Assembly (NCBI GenBank): GCA_964539395.1
Contig: CAZIIU010000009.1
Coordinates: 19,420 to 83,419 of the forward strand
From: M55B112 sp964539395
Lineage (GTDB): Bacteria; Bacteroidota; Bacteroidia; Bacteroidales; GCA-2748055
Reading direction: 5' to 3'
DNA: 64,000 nt
Under the pieces are notes generated by a model. That model had not been told where the DNA came from, ran no database searches, and was given only the letters and a program-made list of their open reading frames with translations. This document shows positions 1 through 9,462 of the stretch, in pieces (within the stretch, counting starts at the first letter, position 1; each line of letters opens with the position of its first letter). Both the position numbers and the translations under genes were made by a program.

Positions 1-832
1 ATCGCTCTTCGGAAAGATGACCTTCCGGGACAATGTAATATTCCCTTTTTAGATCTTCTGTATAGGATTTACCAATAAACAGGGAAAGATACTCCTCTTC
101 AAGCCGGTCGAGGCTTTCAATGGCAGTCTTAATATCAAAACTGGCAGGTAACGGATCAACCAGTCCTGCTGAGAGAAAGTACCGGTCAGACCTGATCTCA
201 AGGATCAGTTTAGCAGCCTCCTCCGCTTTCTTTTCAATGGTTTTTCGCTCCATTTGCTGTGTTGTAACAGGCACACGCACAAAAGAAGTATCGGTGATCA
301 GCGTTTTGAAGATGGTCCGCTCCTGAACCTCAATATTTGACTGCATGGTAACGTCCTTGAAAAAAATGCCATTCTCTCTCGTACTGCTCTGAATAGCCGC
401 AATATCTATTTCTGTCAAATAATCACCACCCAGGATTAACCCCCTGGATTCCATCCTCTGAAGCAGATTCCTGTCGTGTTGTCCCTCAAGGGTGCCTACA
501 GAAAAGAAAGTATGACCGTCCGGTTCGGTTGTGGTTTCAACCATAGCACTTTTAAGGAAATAAGTTTGAGTTCTGTCCTTTTTCACGCCATCTATCCCAA
601 GCATACGCTGTGCATAATCGGCATATGGACCCGGTATAAAAGAGACAATCTGATACCCGATTTCAATTTTTAGTCCGGTTTTCGGTAATGCATAAATGTT
701 TGTCTCCTTTACCTCTGGAGGTTCATAGCCCAACCCGGTTACAATAAAGCGGTCGGGTGTCGCACACGAGATGATGGATAACATACCTGCTGCAACCAAC
801 AGGTAACCAATCCACATTCTTTGAATCTTCAT
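1..832 (-). CDS. DUF4831 family lipoprotein (3' end beyond window)
   Basis: The reading frame starts at the ATG whose complement is at 830-832 and stays open to base 1, so about 277 residues are visible and the C-terminus is missing. The N-terminus is a lipoprotein signal: a hydrophobic stretch ending in Ile-Ile-Ser-Cys, with Cys23 as the probable lipidated residue. The rest (for example GLKIEIGYQIVSFIPGPYAD and a later VQERTIFKTLITDTSF segment) matches what I remember of the Bacteroidota family DUF4831, whose function is unknown. It lies 61 bases downstream of the nnr gene on the same strand and has no convincing promoter of its own, so cotranscription is likely. Family assignment is from recall of conserved segments, not a search. 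Confidence 0.75.
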   Translation of the reverse strand, partial: MKIQRMWIGYLLVAAGMLSIISCATPDRFIVTGLGYEPPEVKETNIYALPKTGLKIEIGYQIVSFIPGPYADYAQRMLGIDGVKKDRTQTYFLKSAMVETTTEPDGHTFFSVGTLEGQHDRNLLQRMESRGLILGGDYLTEIDIAAIQSSTRENGIFFKDVTMQSNIEVQERTIFKTLITDTSFVRVPVTTQQMERKTIEKKAEEAAKLILEIRSDRYFLSAGLVDPLPASFDIKTAIESLDRLEEEYLSLFIGKSYTEDLKREYYIVPEGHLSEER

Positions 833-893
833 ATTATTTGTATTATCGCTGTTCCGTGAGATTGTTCTGCATTTCTCCCGATCGAAACCATTT

Positions 894-2447
894 TCATTGC
901 ACCACATCATCTAACCGGCCTTCATGCAGGAAAAGTTTTTCTTTTACCTTTTTAAACGCATCACCCAGGCAATTTGTGATATCTCCTGCAATCATTGATT
1001 CCTGGCTGAATTTCCCTGCTGCAAGATCGCCTGCCAAACCATGCAGGTACACCCCTGCAATAGCCGAGTCTTCAGGCGACAATCCCTGTGCCAGCAAAGA
1101 TACAATAATTCCTGTTAGCACATCTCCGCTCCCGCCTGTGGCCATGCCGGGGTTTCCCGTCGAATTGAAAATATAAGTCCCATCGGGAAAAGAGATGCCT
1201 GTGTAACCTCCCTTTAATATAATAACCACCTTGTTTCTGACTGAGAATTCGATCTGCTTCAGGTGCCTGCTCCAGCTGTCAGGAGATTCTCCGGCAATTC
1301 GCTCAAACTCCAGCGGATGGGGTGTAAGTATACTCTTTTCGGGAATTATATGTATTAGGTCAGGATTTGCTGCGATCATATTTAAAGCATCGGCATCGAT
1401 TACCACCGGTATTTTTACCTGCTCAAGCAATTTCCTGAGTCCCCTGACACTACACTCTTCCATACCCAACCCGGGACCTGCTGCGACCGCTGAATACTTC
1501 ATCGTATCCGGCGGTATACTGAAGAAATCTTTCTGCGAATCCAGGCTAACAATGGCTTCCGGTAAAGCAGTCTGTATAATCCTGAAACCTGTTTCCGGTA
1601 TATGCAAGGTGACCAGTCCGGCACCGCTTCTCAGTGCTGATCCGCCAGCAAGCAATGCAGTTCCCATCATACCCGAAGACCCTGCGATGATCAGGGCATG
1701 ACCAAAAGTACCCTTATGTGCAAACTTGTCCCTCACTGGTAAAATGCGGGCAACCAACTTCCTGTCGCTCATTTTGTAGGTAGTTCCGGTATTCTGAATG
1801 ATCTCCGGATGCAGGCCGATATTAAGCACCTCCCATTGACCGGTATATTTGCCATTTTCAGCAAAGAAAAATGAGAGAAACGGAAACTGGAAGGTCAGAG
1901 TAAAGTCAGCTTTTATGATCGCATCAGGATCATTGCCGGAGTTATCCTCGCCAAATAGTCCGCTTGGAATATCGACGGATATCACTGTTGCAGCGCAATT
2001 ATTGACGTACATTATCAAATTCCGGTACACCCCTTCCACAACGCGGGTTAGTCCGGATCCAAAAAGACCGTCAATCACGACTTCACCCTTTTCAATGGAA
2101 GGAAAACTCTCTGGTGATCTGATATTATGAATTCGGACTAATCCCTGTCTTTTAAGGCGTTCAAGATTAACCCCGCAGTCATTTGACACCTTTCCCGACT
2201 CACCAACAAGGTAACACTCAATCCTGTACTGTCTTTCGGCCAACATCCTGGCAAGTGCCAATGCGTCTCCCCCGTTGTCTCCCGGTCCGGCAAGAACGAC
2301 TACCTTCCTGTCAGTTCGGTACCTTCGAATGTACCAGTCCTTCAGTTTTAACGCAGCCCGCTCCATCAGATCGATAGATGTTATTGACTCATTTTTAATG
2401 GTATACTGATCGATTTTCTTAACTGTCTCGGCTGGGAATATTTTCAT
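894..2447 (-). CDS. nnr: Bifunctional NAD(P)H-hydrate epimerase / ADP-dependent NAD(P)H-hydrate dehydratase
   Basis: This 517-residue protein repairs hydrated NADH and NADPH in the cytosol. The N-terminal YjeF-type epimerase domain covers about residues 1-215 and carries the glycine-rich motif AGPGDNGGDALALAR near residue 54. The C-terminal ribokinase-like dehydratase domain (about 235-505) has the expected GPGLG and GNPGMATGGSGDVLTG motifs, the latter holding the catalytic Asp of the family. The length is typical of fused bacterial NnrED proteins. A consensus Bacteroidota promoter lies just upstream and gives a very short leader, which supports this ATG. The DUF4831 lipoprotein follows on the same strand. 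Confidence 0.95.
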   Translation of the reverse strand: MKIFPAETVKKIDQYTIKNESITSIDLMERAALKLKDWYIRRYRTDRKVVVLAGPGDNGGDALALARMLAERQYRIECYLVGESGKVSNDCGVNLERLKRQGLVRIHNIRSPESFPSIEKGEVVIDGLFGSGLTRVVEGVYRNLIMYVNNCAATVISVDIPSGLFGEDNSGNDPDAIIKADFTLTFQFPFLSFFFAENGKYTGQWEVLNIGLHPEIIQNTGTTYKMSDRKLVARILPVRDKFAHKGTFGHALIIAGSSGMMGTALLAGGSALRSGAGLVTLHIPETGFRIIQTALPEAIVSLDSQKDFFSIPPDTMKYSAVAAGPGLGMEECSVRGLRKLLEQVKIPVVIDADALNMIAANPDLIHIIPEKSILTPHPLEFERIAGESPDSWSRHLKQIEFSVRNKVVIILKGGYTGISFPDGTYIFNSTGNPGMATGGSGDVLTGIIVSLLAQGLSPEDSAIAGVYLHGLAGDLAAGKFSQESMIAGDITNCLGDAFKKVKEKLFLHEGRLDDVVQ

Positions 2448-2463
2448 GACTACAACATTTATT

Positions 2464-2494
2464 CAAAGGTAGGTAAACAAAAGAAATGTTCAAA
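2464..2494 (-). promoter_or_regulatory. Bacteroidota-type promoter of nnr
   Basis: Read on the minus strand, TTTG (complement of 2491-2494) is followed after exactly 19 bases by TACCTTTG (complement of 2464-2471). This matches the known -33/-7 pattern TTTG-N19-TAnnTTTG of Bacteroidota housekeeping promoters. The -7 box ends 17 bases before the nnr ATG, so the leader should be roughly ten bases. Both boxes are seen directly; activity is inferred. Confidence 0.6.
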
Positions 2495-2634
2495 AGACCG
2501 GGAGAAGTACTATGGCCGTTGTTTCCGGTAGTTTTCACTGCCTTTGGTCTTTTTACCCGGGGTCATGCTATTCATCCAGTTTGTATTAAATGTTTTAAAA
2601 TATGTGACTTACAATAATCCGTTACGGAAAATAT

Positions 2635-2665
2635 TTTGCATATGAAATAATCCTTTATATTTTAG
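2635..2665 (+). promoter_or_regulatory. Candidate promoter of the AbgT transporter gene
   Basis: TTTG at 2635-2638 is followed after 19 bases by TATTTTAG at 2658-2665, one mismatch from the TAnnTTTG consensus. It would give a leader of about 175 bases before the ATG at 2848, and that leader holds the hairpins described separately. Confidence 0.4.
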
Positions 2666-2695
2666 CGGACTTAATGAAAAGTGTACAAAGCAATA

Positions 2696-2720
2696 CCTGC
2701 CCTTTGCTATAAAGGGCAGG
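2696..2720 (+). promoter_or_regulatory. Perfect hairpin in the abgT leader
   Basis: CCTGCCCTTT, a five-base loop, then AAAGGGCAGG form an uninterrupted 10-bp stem. No T-run follows it on either strand, so it is not an ordinary intrinsic terminator. A second weaker inverted repeat (GGTGC at 2788-2792 with GCACC at 2802-2806) lies between it and the start codon. The structure is seen in the sequence; a regulatory role is only a suggestion. Confidence 0.4.
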
Positions 2721-2847
2721 CGGTGGCTTAACAGCATGATTATAAAATGCGACCAACTCTTTTTAAGGCAACCATAACCCGGCAAATGGTGCCGTGGTTT
2801 AGCACCTTTACATGGTACTGGTAGGTACAAAATAAATAAAACAATTC

Positions 2848-4455
2848 ATGAGCAAAAAGACGTCGGATAAAAAAGGCACACCCACCGAAGAAGCTGAAGA
2901 GAATGTTTTATCCCGGGAGGACTCCGGCGGTGAGATTCCTGCTGCTACCGGAGTTTTACGTTGGATCGAAGTTGTGGGGAACAAGCTTCCGCACCCGTTC
3001 TGGATGTTTGTATGGATTTGTGTGATAATCGTTATTACCAGTGCCATTACAAGCTATTTCGGTGTGAGCACCACCCAACCCGGTACAGGAGCTGAAATCG
3101 CCGCCAGAAATCTTGCTACCGGTGATGGACTCCGATGGTTCTTGCAAAACCTGGTAACCAATTTCGCTCATTTTGCCCCACTCGGACTAGTACTCGTAAT
3201 GTTAATGGGCGTCTCCATTGCCGAGCAGAGCGGGTTGCTGACCATCATCATGCGCAATATAGCTTTTGCAACTCCTAAGCGTATCATATTTCCGGTGATC
3301 TTTATTATCGGTGCATGCGGAAATATAGGTTCCGATGCCGGGGTAGTCGTCGTACCCCCTATTGCAGCACTGATCTTTATGCAACTGGGGTATCATCCCA
3401 TTGCGGGGTTAATCGCGGGATACGCAGGAGCCACGGCCGGATTCACGGCAAACTTTTTCATTGCTGGGACAGACGTACTCCTGGCCGGAATAAGTACAGA
3501 GATCACAGAAAAAATGATCCCTCCCATGGAGGTAAGTGCCACTGCCAACTGGTATTTCATGATCATCTCCACACTCCTTGTTGGTTTTGGAGGTGCCTTT
3601 ATTGTCAGAAGGTTTACAATTCCCCGTTGTGAAGGATTTGCCGGCATGAACAAGGTAGCCGAAATTTCTGAAGGCAAAAAGAAACTTACGCATGATGAGA
3701 AGAAGGGGCTGAAGCATGCAGGCATATCATTCCTTCTGTTTACCATCATTATTGTTGCATTGGTCGCCCCTCCAAACGGCCTGTTGCGGGATCCCGATAC
3801 CGGTTCGATCGTTCCTTCACCCTTTTTACGTGGTTTGGTACCGATCCTGTTCCTGATGTTTGCGATTCCAGGCTATTTTTATGGGAAGGCGGTTGGTACG
3901 ATCAAAAAGAGGGATGATGTCCTGAAGCACATGGAACATGGCATGAGGGGGCTTGCAGGGTATATTGTACTGATGCTGGTTGTTGCACAGTTTATAAATC
4001 TTTTCAGTTGGTCGAATCTCGATTCAATTCTGGCCATTAACGGAGCAGAATTTTTACAGGCAACAGGCATGACCGGACCATTGATGTTCATCCTCTTCAT
4101 TCTGCTTATTGCATTCTTGAATATATTTCTTGGCAGTGGATCTGCAAAATGGGCCATCTTTGCCCCGATCTTTATCCCTATGCTTGCAGAACTTGGTTAT
4201 AGTCCCGGATTCGTCCAGCTGATGTACCGCATCGGCGACTCGATCACTAACAGTATCTCTCCCTTGTATGTGTACTTCCCCCTGCTGATAGGCTGGATAC
4301 ATCAATACGACCGGCGGTTGAAGATAGGAACGATCCTCTCCCTGCTGGTACCCTACGCAACAATCCTGTTTATCCTTTGGACGGTATTGCTATTTGTCTG
4401 GTACTTTTTAAATATTCCTATAGGTGTAGGTGAATTCATTTACCTTGTGAAGTAG
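2848..4455 (+). CDS. AbgT family transporter
   Basis: This 535-residue inner-membrane protein has a soluble charged N-terminus of about 45 residues and then roughly a dozen hydrophobic segments beginning around residue 50. The family includes the E. coli p-aminobenzoyl-glutamate importer AbgT and the sulfonamide efflux proteins MtrF and YdaH. The segments GNIGSDAGVVVVPPIAALIF, GSGSAKWAIFAPIFIPMLAE and the GDSITNSISPLYVYFPLL stretch are family hallmarks in the re-entrant transport core. The length is close to family members. It stands alone on the plus strand, and its 3' end overlaps the remnant of a phosphodiesterase gene, so a rearrangement seems to have happened at its C-terminus-proximal edge. 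The substrate cannot be read from the sequence. Confidence 0.92.
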   Translation: MSKKTSDKKGTPTEEAEENVLSREDSGGEIPAATGVLRWIEVVGNKLPHPFWMFVWICVIIVITSAITSYFGVSTTQPGTGAEIAARNLATGDGLRWFLQNLVTNFAHFAPLGLVLVMLMGVSIAEQSGLLTIIMRNIAFATPKRIIFPVIFIIGACGNIGSDAGVVVVPPIAALIFMQLGYHPIAGLIAGYAGATAGFTANFFIAGTDVLLAGISTEITEKMIPPMEVSATANWYFMIISTLLVGFGGAFIVRRFTIPRCEGFAGMNKVAEISEGKKKLTHDEKKGLKHAGISFLLFTIIIVALVAPPNGLLRDPDTGSIVPSPFLRGLVPILFLMFAIPGYFYGKAVGTIKKRDDVLKHMEHGMRGLAGYIVLMLVVAQFINLFSWSNLDSILAINGAEFLQATGMTGPLMFILFILLIAFLNIFLGSGSAKWAIFAPIFIPMLAELGYSPGFVQLMYRIGDSITNSISPLYVYFPLLIGWIHQYDRRLKIGTILSLLVPYATILFILWTVLLFVWYFLNIPIGVGEFIYLVK

Positions 4456-4462
4456 GCTCCCT

Positions 4463-4908
4463 CAGCATTCCCTGTACCGGTGCCTCTGAACCAACCCAGA
4501 AAAAAGTGGCACTGATCACCTCCTGCTTCTCAGTTGTATTCCTGATGGGCTCTCCACCGTAAAAATCCGGGTTCTCAACCATTGCCCTGTTTCCCATTTG
4601 ATAGAACAATCCCAATTCAGGATCATAAAAGGAGTTATTAACAAGTCCGTGATGATCGGGATAAAGCACGGTAGCTATGGAATAATGGTTGGGGAAAGTT
4701 TTTGATGGAAAAGATGAGATAACCCACTCGGCCCGCATCCCCGATTCAGCAATTGCATCCAATGCAGGTGTGTTATATGGCTCGGGGTAATCCCACCTGC
4801 TGCCATCAGAGGAAACAATTACTACCTGGCAATCATCGGTTTCAGTATTGCGTTTACATGAAAATATAACCAACACAAACATAATACTACAATTATAACT
4901 TGTCTCAT
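4463..4908 (-). pseudogene. Truncated nucleotide pyrophosphatase/phosphodiesterase (alkaline phosphatase superfamily)
   Basis: About 135 residues of a type I phosphodiesterase/nucleotide pyrophosphatase N-terminus are readable. They include the metal-binding VSSDGSRWDYPEPYNTP segment and the nucleophile loop SFPSKTFPNHYS with its Thr, followed by YPDHHGLVNN. Family members run to about 400 residues; here similarity stops after the EAPVQGM segment near 4463, exactly where the AbgT coding end begins, and the frame runs out inside the transporter gene (stop at 4436). The 5' end also looks broken: an ATG at 4906-4908 opens a signal-peptide-like start, but it lies 26 bases from the in-frame ATG at 4880-4882, so the two are out of register. 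Usual family residues are changed (Ser after Asp-Gly, Val in the usual TGLYPDH position). I call this a decaying fragment. Confidence 0.8.
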
Positions 4909-5000
4909 CGTTTTGTAGTTAGCTTTATCAAATCTAATCGAACCTTCTTTTATTTCTCGTGCTTTCAATCTGTTTCCTGCGATTTTCAACAGATTCAATG

Positions 5001-6347
5001 TTAAAGTGCCTCAACTTTCCCGATATAGGCATCTACATCAAATTTTCGCCTGCAACCGTTGTTATTCATATACCTGATCTTTCCAAATACAGGCCGCTCT
5101 GACCATGCACGGTCGTGAACGCCACCGACAGACCAGGCGATACCTGTGTACCCGTTAGGATCACGGCCGTCCAGCTGATACCTGTCATTCAGATAGATTG
5201 CGATTTTCATTGCCTGACTTGCATCCCCGGACCATTCAAGAATCTTTTTTGCCCAATACATTCTCATGTATCCATGCATGCTCCCTGTTTTAACCATTTC
5301 CATTTGGGCAGCATTCCAGATTGGATCATGGGTTAGACCCTGCTCAAACTGTTGAACAGAATAAAGATAGTCACGTTCATCCTTTGCATGTTCCAAGTGC
5401 GTTCTCTTCGCCCAGTCGTGGAAACCATTGATGTTATCATAATCCGGATTGTAGTGACAAAAATTATCTGAAAGCTCCTTTCTAACAATCAATTCTTCAA
5501 GGAAAGCTCCGGAATTCTTATCCGTTCCGTGATTTTTTTGTACCTCAAGAGCAATCCGCAATGAGGAGATCTGACCAAAATGCAGGTAAGGTGACAGCCC
5601 CGACACCACGTTTCTGTTCGGATCATTCCTGAATCTGCTGTACGCGGGCAAGCGCCGGTCAATAAAAACTGACAAGGCATCCCTCGCCATATTCTCCCCT
5701 GGCCCGATCCAGTCAACAGGCTCAACACTACGGTCGGTTTGTAAAGAATTCATTAAATCTTTTAGAGAAAAATCAGCTGGTAAATCAACTTGCTGTTCCA
5801 TTTTTTCCAGCACCGGTAGCTCCTCCATAAAACCGCCCAGCAGCCTCCGGATCTTTGGTCTGATTGTATAAGCCCCGTATTCGGCTTTATTACTAACTAC
5901 CCTGGCAGGAACTATATTATGTCCGTCGACTTCAATTACCTTACAACCTGTATTCAGGATCAAATCGCGGTGCCATTGTCTTTTGATCCTCAGTGGATCG
6001 AAATCAACAATAATCGCTCCGGCATTATGGTCACTGGCAAACGCTTCGAGTAACCCGGGTGGATTACCGGTAAGCATATAAAATGGAATATTTTTCTCCT
6101 GCAGCTTAATATGGACCTCCAGTAAGCCCTTCAGCATAAAATCGTACTGCCGGCAGGCCGCACCCAGAAAATCTTTAACCAGTGTAAACACCACCAAAAG
6201 CCTGCTATTCTTTTTCACAGCAAGATGCCTTGCGTATAGAAGACCGGGGTTATCTGCTACCCGCTGTTCGCGGCTCATCCAGTAGATAATGTCGCCTGAG
6301 ATATTTCGATCAGGAGTAAGATCGTGTATATACTCTTTTTTAATCAT
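5001..6347 (-). CDS. phr: Class II CPD photolyase
   Basis: This 448-residue flavoprotein uses light to split cyclobutane pyrimidine dimers in DNA. Class II rather than class I is indicated by the N-terminal IIYWMSREQRVADNPGLLYA segment and the C-terminal GYTGIAWSVGGVHDRAW and RPVFGKIRYMNNNGCRRKFD blocks, all typical of the class II family. The N-terminal Rossmann-like domain covers about residues 20-150 and the FAD-binding helical domain about 200-440. Length matches the family. It is the last gene of a minus-strand run behind the LysM protein, with a 41-base gap. Confidence 0.95.
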   Translation of the reverse strand: MIKKEYIHDLTPDRNISGDIIYWMSREQRVADNPGLLYARHLAVKKNSRLLVVFTLVKDFLGAACRQYDFMLKGLLEVHIKLQEKNIPFYMLTGNPPGLLEAFASDHNAGAIIVDFDPLRIKRQWHRDLILNTGCKVIEVDGHNIVPARVVSNKAEYGAYTIRPKIRRLLGGFMEELPVLEKMEQQVDLPADFSLKDLMNSLQTDRSVEPVDWIGPGENMARDALSVFIDRRLPAYSRFRNDPNRNVVSGLSPYLHFGQISSLRIALEVQKNHGTDKNSGAFLEELIVRKELSDNFCHYNPDYDNINGFHDWAKRTHLEHAKDERDYLYSVQQFEQGLTHDPIWNAAQMEMVKTGSMHGYMRMYWAKKILEWSGDASQAMKIAIYLNDRYQLDGRDPNGYTGIAWSVGGVHDRAWSERPVFGKIRYMNNNGCRRKFDVDAYIGKVEAL

Positions 6348-6388
6348 ACAACAATTCGATAGAAGCTACAAAAACAGCAAACCCATAA

Positions 6389-8449
6389 TTACTGCAGCTT
6401 ATTCAACGAAGAATCGGGGAGGTGATTTAACCAACGGAAATATACCGGATCATTTCCTGCAGGCCGTGTATATCGATGAAAGGGCTGAATGGCAGGCAAT
6501 TCAGTCTCTACCACTTCCAAACCCTCCTTAAAATGATAATAATGCAGATCCCGGTTTTCATATCCGCCGGTTGGAGAAACCCGTTCGAACCTGTAGTTAA
6601 AAATCATATTCTCGACATGATGCTCTTCAAGCGACAAGATAAAACCGGGTCCATATTCATTAAGAGCTGAAAGAAAATACATGCTGAGATCATAGCCTAA
6701 TGCACCATAATTATAGCCCATTCTTGTGAAGCTCCCGGGTTCCTTGATATAATTTGATCTGAATTCCCTGAGAAAAGCCTTATAGCCGGGATCTTTATAA
6801 TCATACCAATGGGTATGAGACATCTTGAGATTCAAAGCATGTATGTAGGCAATTTCAATATTCTTAAAACCTGCCCAATATGGGGACCCAAACAGTTCAA
6901 TATCGTAGTTATTAAGCTCATAGAACAGTTTACTGGTGACCATACTGGCAAACGCTTCGTCTACTGTGGGAAGAATGATCAGGTTTTTCATCTCCTTATT
7001 AAGTGAATGTACCAAACCCTCCGTATTACCATTTTGGATAACAACCTCTTTGAAAAACACAGTCTGTACATCTGCATATCTCTCCAGCTCTTCGAATAGC
7101 ACCTTTTTATAATATGCAATTCTTTCAATGTTGGATGAATCACCCTCATGCACCATTACAAGGTTACAATCGTATAGTCTGCCAATATATGCAGCATTAT
7201 TTTTGTATTCAGTGGTAAATAGAGGGGTTGCCTGAAAAAGGTATGGATGATTATGCAAAAGTGTGTCGTCTGAATAAAAAGGTGATACGACCGGGATTTT
7301 GTGTATACGGGAATAATCCAGAACAAGCTCCAGGTTGAAATTGAAAAACGGTCCTATGACCAGGTCTGTTTCCGAGAATCCTGGTTCAGCAAGTATTTCA
7401 CGTGTTCTGTGCATGCTTCCCTTTGTGTCATAGACCCTTATATCTACCCGCATACCAGAATCCGTCAAAATATCCAGGGCGATCAGGCTCCCTTCCAGGA
7501 ACTCCAGCAAATTCACAGATCTGGGCTTTTCACGCTCTATTTTATTTTCCTCCGTGATGCGCTCTCTTCGAATACTTGATTTCACATCTTTCAGCAATGA
7601 ATCCAGCGGCTCCGGTTCGGAATATTTAAAGGGGATCAGGTAAGCAATCCTGTAGACTCTCCCGGGAATAAAATCAACCTCTCTTAGTTCATCGTAGGTG
7701 TAAGCTTGTTCGTAGATTGTAGAGTCTTCATCCAAAACTACCACGGTATCTTCGAAAACCGGTTCACTTGAAAAAATCTCTTCAACAGTTGTGGCAGGTT
7801 GCGGAATCCTCAGGACATCACCGCTTCTCGGGCCTCCCCAGCCCAGTTCAGCATTCGAAGATCTGATTTCCCTCACACTCACTCCATAATAACGTGCAAT
7901 GGAATAGAGGGTCTCACCCTTCTTTACTTTATGAAAGATATAACCTTCTTCATCGAACGAAAGTCTGTTCCGTGGCTCCTCCTCAGAAGGCAGGATTATC
8001 TCATAGCCTACCGGTATATCATTTATATCCAGTCCGGGATTCAACCTGGTAATTTCTTCCAGGCTATATCCATACTTTTTCGAAATTGAATACAACGTTT
8101 CCCCTTCCCTGAGGGTATGGCGATTTTTGTCTGAAAGAATCTTCCCGGTATCAATGTCAAATGCCGATGCCGGGTCAGAGGGTATCTTAAGAACCTGTCC
8201 GATTGTCAGATCGGCCGTGGTACCCGGATTTTCGATCATGATCTCCTTTTCCGACACATTATAGGCCCTGGCAATAGAATAGAGCGTTTGTCGGGCTTTA
8301 ACGACATGTATATAGTAAATCTTACCCTCCAGGATCACCTTATTGTCGGAGCGGGTTACCTTAACAGGCTCCTGTGCAATTAGCGCAGCAGAAAGGAGGA
8401 TAAGAAAGGTGGTTATTGCCGCAGAACGCTTTTTATATAATGCCATCAT
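6389..8449 (-). CDS. LysM-repeat protein with type 1 periplasmic-binding-like domain
   Basis: A 686-residue exported protein. The N-terminus has a signal peptide (hydrophobic stretch ending in ALIAQEP). Three LysM peptidoglycan-binding repeats follow at about residues 47-90, 112-155 and 172-214, each with the HxVxxGETLYSIAxxYxVS pattern (the first reads HVVKARQTLYSIARAYNVS). From about residue 265 the sequence changes to a type 1 solute-binding fold like that of amino-acid ABC receptors and of LpoA: RIAYLIPFKYSE, FLEGSLIALDIL, DLVIGPFFNFNLE and IPVVSPF. This architecture is common in Bacteroidota and its function is not established; a cell-wall-linked periplasmic role is inferred. It begins 27 bases after purC. 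Confidence 0.88.
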   Translation of the reverse strand: MMALYKKRSAAITTFLILLSAALIAQEPVKVTRSDNKVILEGKIYYIHVVKARQTLYSIARAYNVSEKEIMIENPGTTADLTIGQVLKIPSDPASAFDIDTGKILSDKNRHTLREGETLYSISKKYGYSLEEITRLNPGLDINDIPVGYEIILPSEEEPRNRLSFDEEGYIFHKVKKGETLYSIARYYGVSVREIRSSNAELGWGGPRSGDVLRIPQPATTVEEIFSSEPVFEDTVVVLDEDSTIYEQAYTYDELREVDFIPGRVYRIAYLIPFKYSEPEPLDSLLKDVKSSIRRERITEENKIEREKPRSVNLLEFLEGSLIALDILTDSGMRVDIRVYDTKGSMHRTREILAEPGFSETDLVIGPFFNFNLELVLDYSRIHKIPVVSPFYSDDTLLHNHPYLFQATPLFTTEYKNNAAYIGRLYDCNLVMVHEGDSSNIERIAYYKKVLFEELERYADVQTVFFKEVVIQNGNTEGLVHSLNKEMKNLIILPTVDEAFASMVTSKLFYELNNYDIELFGSPYWAGFKNIEIAYIHALNLKMSHTHWYDYKDPGYKAFLREFRSNYIKEPGSFTRMGYNYGALGYDLSMYFLSALNEYGPGFILSLEEHHVENMIFNYRFERVSPTGGYENRDLHYYHFKEGLEVVETELPAIQPFHRYTRPAGNDPVYFRWLNHLPDSSLNKLQ

Positions 8450-8476
8450 AAGAATAACGAAAAATAGCGCTCCAAA

Positions 8477-9418
8477 TTATTGATTAAGAAATTCCTTCAC
8501 GTTTTTTAAAATGCGCTCCTCTATGGCTGTTGTATCACTCTTAATGAATTTTTCACCTGTAATACTTTCATAAAGTTCTATATAACGCTCAGACACCTCA
8601 TGCACAAACTCATCCGGCATCACTGGCATTTCCTGTCCTGCCTTACCCTGAAAGCCATTCGATATAAGCCACTGCCTGACAAATTCCTTTGATAGCTGCT
8701 TCTGCTGTTCCGACCTTTCCTGTCGTTCCTCATAACCTTCAGCATAAAAGTATCGGGATGAGTCGGGTGTATGAATCTCATCGATCAGGATAATCTTACC
8801 ATCCTTCTTGCCAAATTCATACTTTGTATCAACAAGAATAAGCCCCATTTTTGCTGCCATCTCGGTACCCCTCTGAAATAGTTTGCGGGTATAGTCCTCA
8901 AGTTGGATGTAATCCTCTTCAGAAACCAACTTCTGAGCAATAATCTCTTCACGGGATATATCCTCATCATGTCCCTCTTCGGCTTTTGTGGTTGGAGTAA
9001 TCAGTGGCTCAGGAAACTTGTCGTGTTCGCGTAATCCCTCTGGCATCGGAACACCGCATAAAGATCTTTTTCCGTCACGGTACTCCCGCCAGGCGTGTCC
9101 GGTAAGGTATCCTCTTATTACCATTTCTACTTTGAACGGTTCTGCATAATGACCGACTGTGACATTTGGATCGGGAGAACTCACTTTCCAGTTTGGCACC
9201 AGGTCGGAGGTAGCATTCAGGAATTTAACAGCAATCTGATTCAGTACCTGTCCCTTGTATGGAATACCTTTGGGCAGCACAACATCAAATGCTGAAATCC
9301 TGTCGGTTACAACCATAACCAGTTTTTCATCATCAATATTATATACATCACGTACCTTACCGTGATACACATTTTTTTGTCCCGGGAAGTTAAAACTTGT
9401 TCCTTTTAATGCTCTCAT
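8477..9418 (-). CDS. purC: Phosphoribosylaminoimidazole-succinocarboxamide synthase
   Basis: This 313-residue SAICAR synthase performs the ATP-dependent joining of aspartate to CAIR in purine biosynthesis. Recognisable family segments are KVRDVYNIDDEKLVMVVTDR near the N-terminus, the ATP-site region RISAFDVVLPKGIPYKG, GYLTGHAWREYRDG, ITPTTKAEEGHDE and IHTPDSSRYFYAEGYEERQ. The length fits the longer subgroup common in Bacteroidota. It sits between phoH and the LysM gene, all on the minus strand with gaps of 44 and 27 bases, suggesting one operon. Confidence 0.96.
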   Translation of the reverse strand: MRALKGTSFNFPGQKNVYHGKVRDVYNIDDEKLVMVVTDRISAFDVVLPKGIPYKGQVLNQIAVKFLNATSDLVPNWKVSSPDPNVTVGHYAEPFKVEMVIRGYLTGHAWREYRDGKRSLCGVPMPEGLREHDKFPEPLITPTTKAEEGHDEDISREEIIAQKLVSEEDYIQLEDYTRKLFQRGTEMAAKMGLILVDTKYEFGKKDGKIILIDEIHTPDSSRYFYAEGYEERQERSEQQKQLSKEFVRQWLISNGFQGKAGQEMPVMPDEFVHEVSERYIELYESITGEKFIKSDTTAIEERILKNVKEFLNQ

Positions 9419-9462
9419 CTTTATCTGTTTTAAATTACAATAGCTGAATACGGATTCGTGAA

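Noticed and set aside
2609..2830. A 73-codon minus-strand frame upstream of the AbgT gene
   Set aside because: It overlaps the promoter and hairpin region of the transporter and has no protein-like pattern.
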